Assembly (NCBI GenBank): GCA_023142975.1
Contig: JAGLIN010000029.1
Span: forward strand, 1 to 10,246
Direction of reading: 5' to 3'
Length of the DNA: 10,246 nt
Source of the DNA: Candidatus Parcubacteria bacterium
Lineage (GTDB): Bacteria; Patescibacteriota; Minisyncoccia; JAHIHE01; JAGLIN01
The position numbers were made by a program, and so were the translations under genes. This document shows positions 4,810 through 10,246 of this stretch, one piece after another. The notes beneath the pieces were generated by a model. The model ran no database searches, was not told where the DNA came from, and was given only the letters and a program-made list of their open reading frames with translations. Numbering within the stretch: position 1 is the first letter of the stretch; every line of letters begins with the position of its first letter.

Positions 4810-7575
4810 CTATTTCCCCATACAACACTTCTTAAACTTCTTCCCGCTACCGCAAGGACAGGGTTCATTCCTCCCCATTTTTTTCATCTTAATTTGAGAA
4901 ACAGAAGAAGCAGAAGATTCATCGCCGCCGCTCGTAGAAATATTTTTATTCTCCATCGGCGACTCAACTTTCTTCACAACTTGGATTTTGAAAATAGTAG
5001 AAATAATATTTTCCTCAATCGCACTTAATAAAGATTGGAACATACGATAACTTTCTTTTTTATATTCCACAAGAGGATCTTTCTGCGCGTAACCACGCAA
5101 GCCGATGCCGTCCCGCAAACGATCCATAGAATCAAGATGATCCATCCAGAGTATATCAACACTTCGCAGAATAACCATTTTTTCTATCTGTCTCGCTGGC
5201 GCGTAGCCGATTTCTTCTTCGCGTTTATTGTAAGAGTCAGATAAAACTTTAAAAATCAAATCTGTTAATAAACTTCTCGCTTCTTCGTCTGGCTTGTTTG
5301 AATTTATGTTCTCTTTTAATTTATTTTCTAACTCGCCATCAACTGGCGTCGCTTTGCGAACCGCTTCCAAAATTCCTTTAATATCCCAAGCGCTTCTTTC
5401 TTCTCCGCTATGAATGGAAATTATGTATTGCGCCTGATTTTCAAACATTTCTAAAACTCTGTCTTTCAGTTTTAATAATTCAGGAAAATTTTCTTTGTTG
5501 ATTTCTTTGTCCGTTTCTTCTGTCTCTTTCGTTATTTCCAAAATTTCTCTCCGTCTTTTGTAAATAACTTCTCTTTGTTTATTCATTACATCGTCATAAT
5601 CCAAAACATGCTTTCTAATATCAAAATTATATCCTTCAATTTTCCCTTGCGCGTTTTCAATTGATTTGGAGATAAAAGAATTTTCAATTTGCATATCTTC
5701 TTCAATTCCAAGCTTATCCATAACCATTTTCATTTTGTCTGAGCCAAAAACACGCATCACATGATCTTCCATTGAAACGAAAAACCTCGTCTCGCCTGGC
5801 TCGCCCTGTCTTCCGGATCTACCTCTTAACTGATTATCAATTCTTCTCGCTTCGTGCCTTTCCGTTCCAAAAATACAGAGCCCGCCTAATTTATCTACGC
5901 CTTCGCCCAATTTAATGTCCGTTCCTCGTCCCGCCATATTCGTCGCAATCGTCACAGCGTTTTTTTGTCCAGCATTAGAAATAATCAAGGCTTCTTTTTC
6001 ATGAAATTTTGCGTTCAAAACTTTATGCTCAACGCCTTCTCTTTTTAACATTTCGCTAAGCAGTTCTGATTTATCTATTGCGATTGTTCCCACTAAAACC
6101 GGCTGTCCTTTTTTATTTCGTTCTTTTATTTCTCTAATCAACGCTGTGAATTTGCCATTTTCTGTTTTATAAATCGCGTCATTTAAATCTTTTCTGATAA
6201 TTGTTTTATTCGGCGGAATGGCGACAACATTTAATTCATAAACTTTAGAAAATTCTTCCGCATTCGTCAGCGCGGTTCCGGTCATTCCGCCAAGCTTATC
6301 ATATAACCGAAAATAATTCTGAAAAGTTATTGTCGCAAATGTCCGGCTTTCTTTTTGAACTTTCACCTTTTCTTTCGCCTCTATCGCCTGATGAAGCCCT
6401 TCGCTAAATCTTCTTCCCTGCATCATTCGTCCCGTAAATTCATCAACGATAACAACTTCGCCGTCTTTGACAACATAATCTTTATCTCGCTTAAACAAAA
6501 TTTCCGCTTTCAATGCTTGCTCCAAATGATGGACGGTCATTATACCGCCCTCGCTATAAATATCTTTCATCCCCAGCATTCCCTCTACTTTTTCTATTCC
6601 CTCGTCCGTCAAGCTCACCGCTCTCATTTTTTCATCAACAGTGTAATCTTTTTCATTATTTAATCTCGGCACAATCTGTGAAAATGTCTGGTACATCGTA
6701 TTTGATTCTGTATCCGGCGCGGAGATAATCAAAGGCGTTCTTGCTTCGTCAATTAAAATGCTATCCACCTCATCAACAATCGCGTAATTTAGTTCTCTCT
6801 GCACCATATCTTTTTTTGTCACCGCCATATTGTCACGGAGATAATCAAAACCAAATTCGTTATTCGTCCCATAAGTTATATCGCAGGCGTAAGCTTCTTT
6901 CCTGGTTATTTCTCTTAAATTTTCCATTTCCACTGTTACTTCATTTTCATCAGGTTTCGCTTGCGGATCAAATAAATATGAGACATCATGCTGAATGACG
7001 CCAACGCTTAATCCCAAAAAATGATAAATGGGCGCCATCCAATTTGCGTCTCTCTTGGATAAATAATCATTGACGGTAACAAGATGGACCCCTTTGCCCG
7101 AAATTGCATTTAAATAAATCGGCAAAGTGGATACTAACGTTTTTCCTTCCCCAGTTTTCATTTCAGAAATATTTCCTTGATGCAAAACAATCCCGCCAAT
7201 AAGCTGAACATCGTAATGCCTCTGTTTCATCACTCTTTTAGAAACTTCTCTCACTACCGCAAACGCTTCGGGCAGAATATCATCTAGCGTTTCTGTCCCG
7301 TTCCCCGCCTCGTCAGAGTCTCTCCGCAGAGGACTCTGACGGAAGTCTCGCTCATCCCGCTTTCTCGTCAGAGTCCCTATCGGAGACTCTGACGGGACGG
7401 AAGAAGTTTCGTTCTTTTTTAATCTCTCTCTAAATAAATCAGTCTGATTTTTCAACTCATCATCAGAAAAACCCTGGAATTTATTTTCCAGTTTATTTAT
7501 CTCATCAACAATCGGCTGAATTTTTTTCAACTCTTTCTCATTTGGATCACCGAAAATTTTGTTTAGGATTGACAT
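4810..7575 (-). CDS. secA: SecA, preprotein translocase ATPase
   Basis: SecA is the cytosolic motor that pushes preproteins through SecYEG by ATP hydrolysis. In the 921 residues: Walker A TGEGKT (141-146), YGTNNEFGFDYLRDN (235-249), Walker B DEVDSILIDEA (268-278), the crosslinking domain (about 285-420), GGMTGTA (429-435), NMAGRGTDIKLG (546-557), QLRGRSGRQGEPG (582-594), the helical scaffold with WMDHLDSMDRLRDGIGLRGY (810-829), and a C-terminal zinc site CPCGSGKKFKKCC (906-918). Compared with E. coli SecA there is an extra stretch at about 199-225, and a repeat-derived insert at about 57-94 between the N-terminal helix (FRERLKKNE) and LPEAFAVVREVSKRV. The frame is intact throughout, so it is probably functional. 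The ATG at 7575 starts the usual conserved N-terminus. It is divergent from the small gene at 7634. Confidence 0.98.
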   Translation of the reverse strand: MSILNKIFGDPNEKELKKIQPIVDEINKLENKFQGFSDDELKNQTDLFRERLKKNETSSVPSESPIGTLTRKRDERDFRQSPLRRDSDEAGNGTETLDDILPEAFAVVREVSKRVMKQRHYDVQLIGGIVLHQGNISEMKTGEGKTLVSTLPIYLNAISGKGVHLVTVNDYLSKRDANWMAPIYHFLGLSVGVIQHDVSYLFDPQAKPDENEVTVEMENLREITRKEAYACDITYGTNNEFGFDYLRDNMAVTKKDMVQRELNYAIVDEVDSILIDEARTPLIISAPDTESNTMYQTFSQIVPRLNNEKDYTVDEKMRAVSLTDEGIEKVEGMLGMKDIYSEGGIMTVHHLEQALKAEILFKRDKDYVVKDGEVVIVDEFTGRMMQGRRFSEGLHQAIEAKEKVKVQKESRTFATITFQNYFRLYDKLGGMTGTALTNAEEFSKVYELNVVAIPPNKTIIRKDLNDAIYKTENGKFTALIREIKERNKKGQPVLVGTIAIDKSELLSEMLKREGVEHKVLNAKFHEKEALIISNAGQKNAVTIATNMAGRGTDIKLGEGVDKLGGLCIFGTERHEARRIDNQLRGRSGRQGEPGETRFFVSMEDHVMRVFGSDKMKMVMDKLGIEEDMQIENSFISKSIENAQGKIEGYNFDIRKHVLDYDDVMNKQREVIYKRRREILEITKETEETDKEINKENFPELLKLKDRVLEMFENQAQYIISIHSGEERSAWDIKGILEAVRKATPVDGELENKLKENINSNKPDEEARSLLTDLIFKVLSDSYNKREEEIGYAPARQIEKMVILRSVDILWMDHLDSMDRLRDGIGLRGYAQKDPLVEYKKESYRMFQSLLSAIEENIISTIFKIQVVKKVESPMENKNISTSGGDESSASSVSQIKMKKMGRNEPCPCGSGKKFKKCCMGK
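7311..7341. repeat. Palindrome A within secA
   Basis: CGTCAGAGTC (7311-7320) and GACTCTGACG (7332-7341) form a perfect 10-bp stem. The inner TCT and AGAG continue the pairing around CCGC with a one-base bulge. On the coding strand this element gives the residues RQSPLRRDSDE. Confidence 0.92.
7366..7394. repeat. Palindrome B within secA
   Basis: It has the same 10-bp arms as palindrome A, CGTCAGAGTC (7366-7375) and GACTCTGACG (7385-7394), around a different 9-base centre. On the coding strand it gives PSESPIGTLT, so the arms are read in a different frame from those of palindrome A. Confidence 0.92.
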
Positions 7576-7600
7576 AAAAGTAGTCTTATGATAGTTTAAT

Positions 7601-7618
7601 TAATGCGTAAAGGCATTA
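7601..7618. promoter_or_regulatory. Inverted repeat in the divergent secA / small-gene spacer
   Basis: TAATGC (7601-7606) and GCATTA (7613-7618) are perfect complements around GTAAAG. The right arm ends on the first base of the Shine-Dalgarno of the plus-strand gene. It could be an operator between the divergent genes, or an RNA hairpin affecting ribosome access. A perfect TTGACA lies at 7569-7574 over the secA start, with only a weak TAGTTT at 17 bases as its -10. Confidence 0.4.
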
Positions 7619-7623
7619 GGAGG
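7618..7623 (+). promoter_or_regulatory. Strong Shine-Dalgarno for the gene at 7634
   Basis: AGGAGG is followed by a 10-base spacer to the ATG at 7634. It fixes the start and is one of only two perfect Shine-Dalgarno sites noted in the window. Confidence 0.85.
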
Positions 7624-7633
7624 ATAGACAATA

Positions 7634-7912
7634 ATGACATTAGTTCTTGAAGATGGATTAGAAGTTAAAACATTTGGATTTGAATTTGGCGACAAGGACG
7701 GCATAATCAATTTTGGCGATCATGAGATTCCAATAAAAAGTTTCCTTGTTGCTGTTGAATATGTTCTTGAAAATTCAGAGCTTATTGAAAACGATCCACG
7801 CCTTGAATTTATAGAATGTATCAAATCAATGGAGATAGTTGATGGTTTCGATTCAGGAAGAAAACGCCTGAGAGCATCACCTGCTCTATCCAAAAATCCA
7901 TTTAATCGTTAA
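7634..7912 (+). CDS. Small acidic protein, function unknown (only plus-strand gene)
   Basis: I do not recognise the family. The 92-residue product is soluble with no TM helix. Residues 1-35 look beta-rich (VKTFGFEFGDKDGIINFGDH, 11-30), 36-52 form a likely helix (FLVAVEYVLENSELIE), and then come NDPRLEFIECIKSMEIVDGF (53-72) and a basic C-terminal tail (GRKRLRASPALSKNPFNR, 75-92). It has every sign of a real gene: a perfect Shine-Dalgarno, sensible codon use, and a rho-independent terminator directly after the stop. It stands alone, divergent from secA and convergent with the HEPN gene. The negatively charged body with basic tail is compatible with many roles, so none is assigned. Confidence 0.85.
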   Translation: MTLVLEDGLEVKTFGFEFGDKDGIINFGDHEIPIKSFLVAVEYVLENSELIENDPRLEFIECIKSMEIVDGFDSGRKRLRASPALSKNPFNR

Positions 7913-7914
7913 AC

Positions 7915-7938
7915 GACCGCCAAGCGGTCTCTTTTTTT
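7915..7938 (+). terminator. Rho-independent terminator of the plus-strand gene
   Basis: GACCGC (7915-7920) and GCGGTC (7924-7929) form a perfect stem around CAA, followed by TC and a run of seven T. It starts two bases after the TAA stop. In the opposite direction the stem is followed only by GTTTAA, so it would be a weak terminator for the convergent HEPN gene. Confidence 0.88.
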
Positions 7939-7945
7939 ATTTCAA

Positions 7946-8362
7946 CTATTCCAACCCCAAATCCCCTTTAACAAAACCAATAATCTTCTCCGCTATTTTA
8001 TGACCTTTTTCTGCTTGCTCTCTTGTATGTCCTGGCCAATGAACTGGATATCTGGATGGGATATAATATTGAGTAACCATTTCGCAATCTTTTATAAATT
8101 CTCCAAACTCTTTATTGATATTAGAACATTTCTGGCATAAATATCCTAAATCATGCGTTTTTTCAAACTTAATATTATGAGCAGTCAGATATCCTTTTAA
8201 ATATTTCTCAATCGCCTGCTGAAATAAAAAACAAACTTGCGCATAAAATTTATCTTGCTCATCATCTAATCCCAAACAAGCAAAACCAAATTCATTGTTT
8301 CCAATATCAAACCACTCCTGAACGTCTTTTAAATTAAGCTCTTTCATAAATTGTTTTACCAT
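7946..8362 (-). CDS. HEPN-domain protein, probable toxin of an MNT-HEPN pair
   Basis: HEPN domains are helical bundles, often RNases, that pair with minimal nucleotidyltransferases. The 138 residues show the family core CFLFQQAIEKYLKGYL (44-59), the H-D-L segment KTHDLGYL (68-75), and the late motif YYIPSRYPVHWPGHTREQAE (99-118). This is the PF05168-like type, not the DUF86 (HepT) type. The catalytic RX4-6H signature is not obvious: R114 to H121 gives an RX6H spacing, but no Tyr follows two places on as in HepT. Its start at 8362 lies inside the MNT gene (29-base overlap), preceded by AAAGGA on the minus strand. An ATG at 8347 is an alternative start. The overlap implies translational coupling. 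Toxin function is inferred. Confidence 0.88.
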   Translation of the reverse strand: MVKQFMKELNLKDVQEWFDIGNNEFGFACLGLDDEQDKFYAQVCFLFQQAIEKYLKGYLTAHNIKFEKTHDLGYLCQKCSNINKEFGEFIKDCEMVTQYYIPSRYPVHWPGHTREQAEKGHKIAEKIIGFVKGDLGLE

Positions 8363-8666
8363 TATTTATTATATCCTTTATAAAAAAATCATTAACAGAC
8401 AATCTATATTTTAATTCCTTCGGCGTAATATTTAGAACATCTTTCGGAACATCCAATCTAATTTCTCCAAGAATCTCAGCAATCTCTTCCGCTCTTTCCC
8501 AATAATCTTTATCGCTTTCCTTAATCACCAACAAATCAATATCGCTCCCCTTCCTTAAATTCCCCTCCGCCAAACTGCCGAATAAAATTATTTTCTCCGG
8601 TTTATATTTTTCTATAATTTGCTTAGACAATTTGTCTAACTCTTTTTGATATTTTTCTTTGTTCAT
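8334..8666 (-). CDS. Minimal nucleotidyltransferase (MNT), probable antitoxin partner
   Basis: The 110-residue product carries the polymerase-beta-type motif FGSLAEGNLRKGSDIDLLVI (29-48). It comprises GS (30-31), the metal-binding Asp pair D42 and D44, and a probable third Asp at D72 in RLDVPKDVLNITPKEL (70-85). Such MNT proteins neutralise HEPN toxins, in studied DUF86-type systems by adding AMP to the toxin. Whether this PF05168-like pair works that way is unknown. I chose the ATG at 8666, not the in-frame ATG at 8777. The upstream extension would overlap the previous gene and adds only hydrophobic, non-family sequence, and 8666 follows that gene's stop by 10 bases. The MNT-then-HEPN order with overlap is the usual arrangement. 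Confidence 0.92.
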   Translation of the reverse strand: MNKEKYQKELDKLSKQIIEKYKPEKIILFGSLAEGNLRKGSDIDLLVIKESDKDYWERAEEIAEILGEIRLDVPKDVLNITPKELKYRLSVNDFFIKDIINNGKTIYERA

Positions 8667-8676
8667 AAAAAATAAA

Positions 8677-9009
8677 TTAACACTCCTTCCTCGCCGCAAA
8701 ATTAAAGGGATAAAAATAATTCCTCCATAATTGATCAGAAGAAGAATATTGATTATCAAACACAAAATAGTCAGCAAGAACTTCTCTTAAACGCAAAAGT
8801 TCTTTTAAACAAGATTTTCTTTTAGGATTTTCAATGGTCAAATCCAGAAGCTCTAAAGCTCTTTCAAATGCTCTATTGCTGTAATCACAGTTATTTTTAT
8901 TCTTCCAAGAAATTGTCCGCTCCACTTCACTGCCGATATTCGCCATCTGTTCCACAAGCGACAATTTAGTCCAGCCACCAGCCGCTAATTGTTTATGTTG
9001 ATAATTCAT
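8677..9009 (-). CDS. Conserved-looking helical protein next to MNT-HEPN, function unknown
   Basis: I cannot name this family, though it resembles uncharacterised proteins I associate with candidate-phyla genomes. The 110-residue product is soluble and probably all-helical. It has a segment W-x-K-L-S-L-x-E-Q-M-A-N-I-G-S-E-V-x-R (13-31), a charged helix NRAFERALELLDLTIE (45-60), a basic helix KRKSCLKELLRLREVLADYF (63-82), and an aromatic C-terminal part with DNQYSSSDQLWRNYFYPFNF (85-104). The aromatic and Arg/Glu pattern suggests a specific fold with a conserved face. It lies 10 bases after the DUF5674 gene and 10 bases before MNT, so it is almost certainly cotranscribed with both. It could be a third component of the MNT-HEPN module or a chance neighbour. 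Confidence 0.82.
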   Translation of the reverse strand: MNYQHKQLAAGGWTKLSLVEQMANIGSEVERTISWKNKNNCDYSNRAFERALELLDLTIENPKRKSCLKELLRLREVLADYFVFDNQYSSSDQLWRNYFYPFNFAARKEC

Positions 9010-9019
9010 TATTTTGATT

Positions 9020-9361
9020 TCATTTGCTAACTAATTTTTCAACAATCTCAATAATTATTTTTCGCGTTTCGGGATTTTCAACTCCTCTGCTCCTATTTTC
9101 TTGCGATGGTCTTAAATTTATCATTGAATCAAATTCAATCCAATTTTCATCCTTAATCTCTGGATAAATATTAATCCCCCAAAGATTTTTTTGTTGAGAT
9201 CCGTTTTCAATAAATAGTGTTTCTTCGTCAGCATGCAACTCACCGCCAACAATCATTATTTTCTTTTCAATATCAACCACCGCTTTAACTAAATCACCGA
9301 ACGAATCTTGAGCAATCTTTTTTAATTCTTCAATTGAAATTTTATCATTTACTATTTCCAT
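9020..9361 (-). CDS. DUF5674-family protein
   Basis: The 113-residue product matches the uncharacterised DUF5674 family as I remember it. Landmarks are VVDIEKKIMIVGGELHADEE (28-47), then a loop with NLWGINIYP (59-67), then FDSMINLRPSQENRSRGVEN (77-96), and a closing helix ETRKIIIEIVEKLVSK (98-113). The alternating beta segments and invariant-looking H43, D45, N82, R84 and N89 could be a binding or active site, but no activity is known to me. It starts six bases after the hpf stop codon and ends 10 bases before the next gene, within the hpf cluster. No Shine-Dalgarno is visible apart from AGGAACGGA inside the end of hpf. Confidence 0.82.
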   Translation of the reverse strand: MEIVNDKISIEELKKIAQDSFGDLVKAVVDIEKKIMIVGGELHADEETLFIENGSQQKNLWGINIYPEIKDENWIEFDSMINLRPSQENRSRGVENPETRKIIIEIVEKLVSK

Positions 9362-9367
9362 ATTTTT

Positions 9368-9790
9368 TTATTTTCCGTTCCTAATCTTAAACTTCTTAAA
9401 TTCCCCTTTTGCCCACGCCAAAGGGGAAAGTCCTCTTAGCTTCTTTATTATTCTTGCCCCCCTTCTTATCCTTGTAATTTTCTCATCTTTATAACTATTA
9501 ATCATTTCCCTCAGCTCGTCTTTCACATTATCAATCGATTTATAAATATCATCACTTTCCTCAACGCTTCTAAGCATCTTTCCTGGAAGCTGTAAATTAA
9601 CTTCCGCTTTATAAATATCCCCGTGCTGATGATGCCGCGTAGTTTTTGCAAGTTCAACTCTAGCGATAACACTGCTCGGATCTATATTTTCATTCTCAAC
9701 AAATTTCTTTAAGCCCCCTATTTTTTCATTTACATACTCTTTTAAATCATTATGAAGTTCCAAATTAGTGCCTTTGATGATAATATTCAT
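9368..9790 (-). CDS. hpf: Ribosome hibernation factor, HPF/RaiA (S30AE) family
   Basis: Proteins of this family bind the 30S decoding region and silence ribosomes under starvation or stress. The 140 residues show the beta-alpha-beta-beta-beta-alpha layout: MNIIIKGTNLELHNDLKEYV (1-20), KIGGLKKF (23-30), VIARVELAKT (41-50), the basic/histidine loop TRHHQHGDIYKAEVNLQLPG (51-70), and the long helix DDIYKSIDNVKDELREMINS (80-99). Residues 105-140 add a very basic tail (RIRRGARIIKKLRG) that is not the dimerisation domain of long HPF. The tail is longer than in E. coli HPF or RaiA and may contact rRNA. The gene is first in a five-gene cluster and lies 24 bases behind a good promoter. There is no Shine-Dalgarno; the ATG at 9790 starts the conserved first strand. 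Confidence 0.93.
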   Translation of the reverse strand: MNIIIKGTNLELHNDLKEYVNEKIGGLKKFVENENIDPSSVIARVELAKTTRHHQHGDIYKAEVNLQLPGKMLRSVEESDDIYKSIDNVKDELREMINSYKDEKITRIRRGARIIKKLRGLSPLAWAKGEFKKFKIRNGK

Positions 9791-9819
9791 TTTATTTTTG
9801 TTAGTTGATTATATGTTTT

Positions 9820-9847
9820 ATAATAGCACAGATTTTGAATTTATCAA
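9820..9847 (-). promoter_or_regulatory. Sigma-70-type promoter for the hpf cluster
   Basis: On the minus strand TTGATA (9847-9842) is the -35. After 16 bases comes TATTAT (9825-9820), preceded by TGC (9828-9826), which makes an extended -10 (TGnTATTAT). Transcription should begin near 9813, leaving a leader of roughly 20-25 bases. It is the best-formed promoter in the window and is correctly placed to serve hpf and the four genes after it. Confidence 0.65.
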
Positions 9848-9898
9848 GGGAAAATAAAAAAGCAGAAAGCAGAAAATGTCTTAATCACGAAAATTTAT

Positions 9899-10246
9899 TT
9901 AAGTTTTCATTTTCAAAAACCACGAAGCCAATCCTAATAAAAATACAATTACCCCTATAAATAAAAATGTGTTTTGAAATCCGATATACAAAATTGCCAC
10001 GCCTCCGATTAAAGCGCCGAGTGCCGGACCGAGAGTTGTCAGGACAGTATCAAATGTTGACGCTTCTTCCTGATATTTTTTAAGTTTCTTGGAAAGCAAA
10101 GCGCTTTTTCCGCTTTCCATTATCAACACGCTAAGCGAACTGATTATCATTACAAAAAACATTCCGATTAAATTTGTCACACTGGAAAAAATTCCGAACA
10201 TAATAGTTATCAGCCCCTCTACTGTCATTCCTCCGCTAATAATTTT
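9899..10246 (-). CDS. Multi-pass membrane protein, probably MFS transporter (C-terminal part)
   Basis: The last 115 codons of a gene that continues past base 10246. An internal ATG at 10228 is not taken as the start, because the frame stays open to the edge (KIISGG before it). The GGAGGA just before that ATG has no spacer and so cannot serve it. About four TM helices are visible: residues 9-22, 24-40, 70-85 and 88-108. Between the second and third is a polar loop, ESGKSALLSKKLKKYQEEAS, followed by FDTVLTTLGPALGALIGG. That loop-plus-GPALGALIGG pattern is typical of helices 10-11 in MFS permeases. The substrate cannot be told. The product ends in a short basic tail (FLKMKT). It is separated from hpf by 108 bases that include the hpf promoter. 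Confidence 0.65.
   Translation of the reverse strand, partial: KIISGGMTVEGLITIMFGIFSSVTNLIGMFFVMIISSLSVLIMESGKSALLSKKLKKYQEEASTFDTVLTTLGPALGALIGGVAILYIGFQNTFLFIGVIVFLLGLASWFLKMKT

Larger units (their letters stand above)
7294..7407 (-). repeat. In-frame palindromic insert inside secA
   Basis: About 114 bases (38 codons) appear added at SecA residues 57-94, a point where E. coli SecA runs straight from the RLEKGE helix end to the IPEAFAVVREA segment. The insert holds two related palindromes and an outer inverted repeat, GTCCCGT (7295-7301) with ACGGGAC (7392-7398). It is visibly GC-rich against AT-rich surroundings. It encodes a polar, Arg/Ser/Asp-rich peptide without stop codons and preserves the secA frame. 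This resembles the Rickettsia palindromic elements, which also insert within coding genes. The comparison is by architecture, not sequence. Confidence 0.85.

Noticed and set aside
8667..8777. A 37-codon upstream extension of the MNT gene beginning at the ATG at 8777
   Set aside because: It overlaps the preceding gene by about 100 bases, is hydrophobic and unlike MNT N-termini, and the ATG at 8666 begins the recognisable fold directly after the neighbour's stop.
9861..9875. AGCAGAAAGCAGAAA direct repeat as terminator of the MFS-like gene
   Set aside because: On the minus strand it gives CTGCTTT twice and a T-run, but there is no hairpin before it. It is not supported as a rho-independent terminator.
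10226..10228. Start of the right-edge membrane protein at the ATG at 10228
   Set aside because: GGAGGA directly abuts the ATG with no spacer and the frame stays open to the window edge. The fragment resembles the C-terminal part of an MFS protein, so this is an internal Met.

Overview
The window is AT-rich and most likely comes from a small-genome bacterium of the candidate phyla radiation (Patescibacteria, Parcubacteria-like). This placement is an inference. It rests on AT-rich codon use, very tight gene packing, mostly absent Shine-Dalgarno sequences, a DUF5674-type protein, several small proteins of a kind I associate with these genomes, and short palindromic repeats in the spacers. UGA is used as a stop (genes ending at 4395 and 9020), which argues against the recoded lineages in which UGA encodes glycine.

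All genes but one lie on the minus strand, so the window is best read from right to left. At the right edge is the C-terminal part of a multi-pass membrane protein, probably an MFS transporter (9899-10246). Next comes a compact five-gene cluster (9790 down to 7946) behind a good sigma-70-like promoter: a ribosome hibernation factor (hpf/raiA), a DUF5674 protein, an unrecognised helical protein, a minimal nucleotidyltransferase (MNT) and an HEPN protein. The last two overlap and form an MNT-HEPN toxin-antitoxin type pair. A single plus-strand gene of unknown function (7634-7912), with a strong Shine-Dalgarno and a clear terminator, lies between this cluster and secA.

The rest is a protein-export region: secA (7575-4810), a small membrane protein, a RhuM-Fic fusion protein, secD (3026-1680), another small membrane protein, and secF (1039 to beyond the left edge). 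SecA is the export ATPase. SecD and SecF are the membrane subunits that use the ion gradient to help pull proteins through SecYEG.

The notable point is how much accessory DNA sits in or between these housekeeping genes. secA carries an in-frame insert of about 38 codons made of two GC-rich palindromes that are read in different frames. secF carries a roughly 105-residue acidic insert in its external domain. The spacer between secD and secF holds a small gene flanked by inverted copies of a hairpin repeat like Neisseria dRS3. The RhuM-Fic gene is bracketed by a 37-bp imperfect direct repeat that includes promoter-like sequence. The MNT-HEPN pair sits between hpf and secA, which are neighbours in some other bacteria. 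No CRISPR array, rRNA, tRNA, transposase or recombinase was seen.
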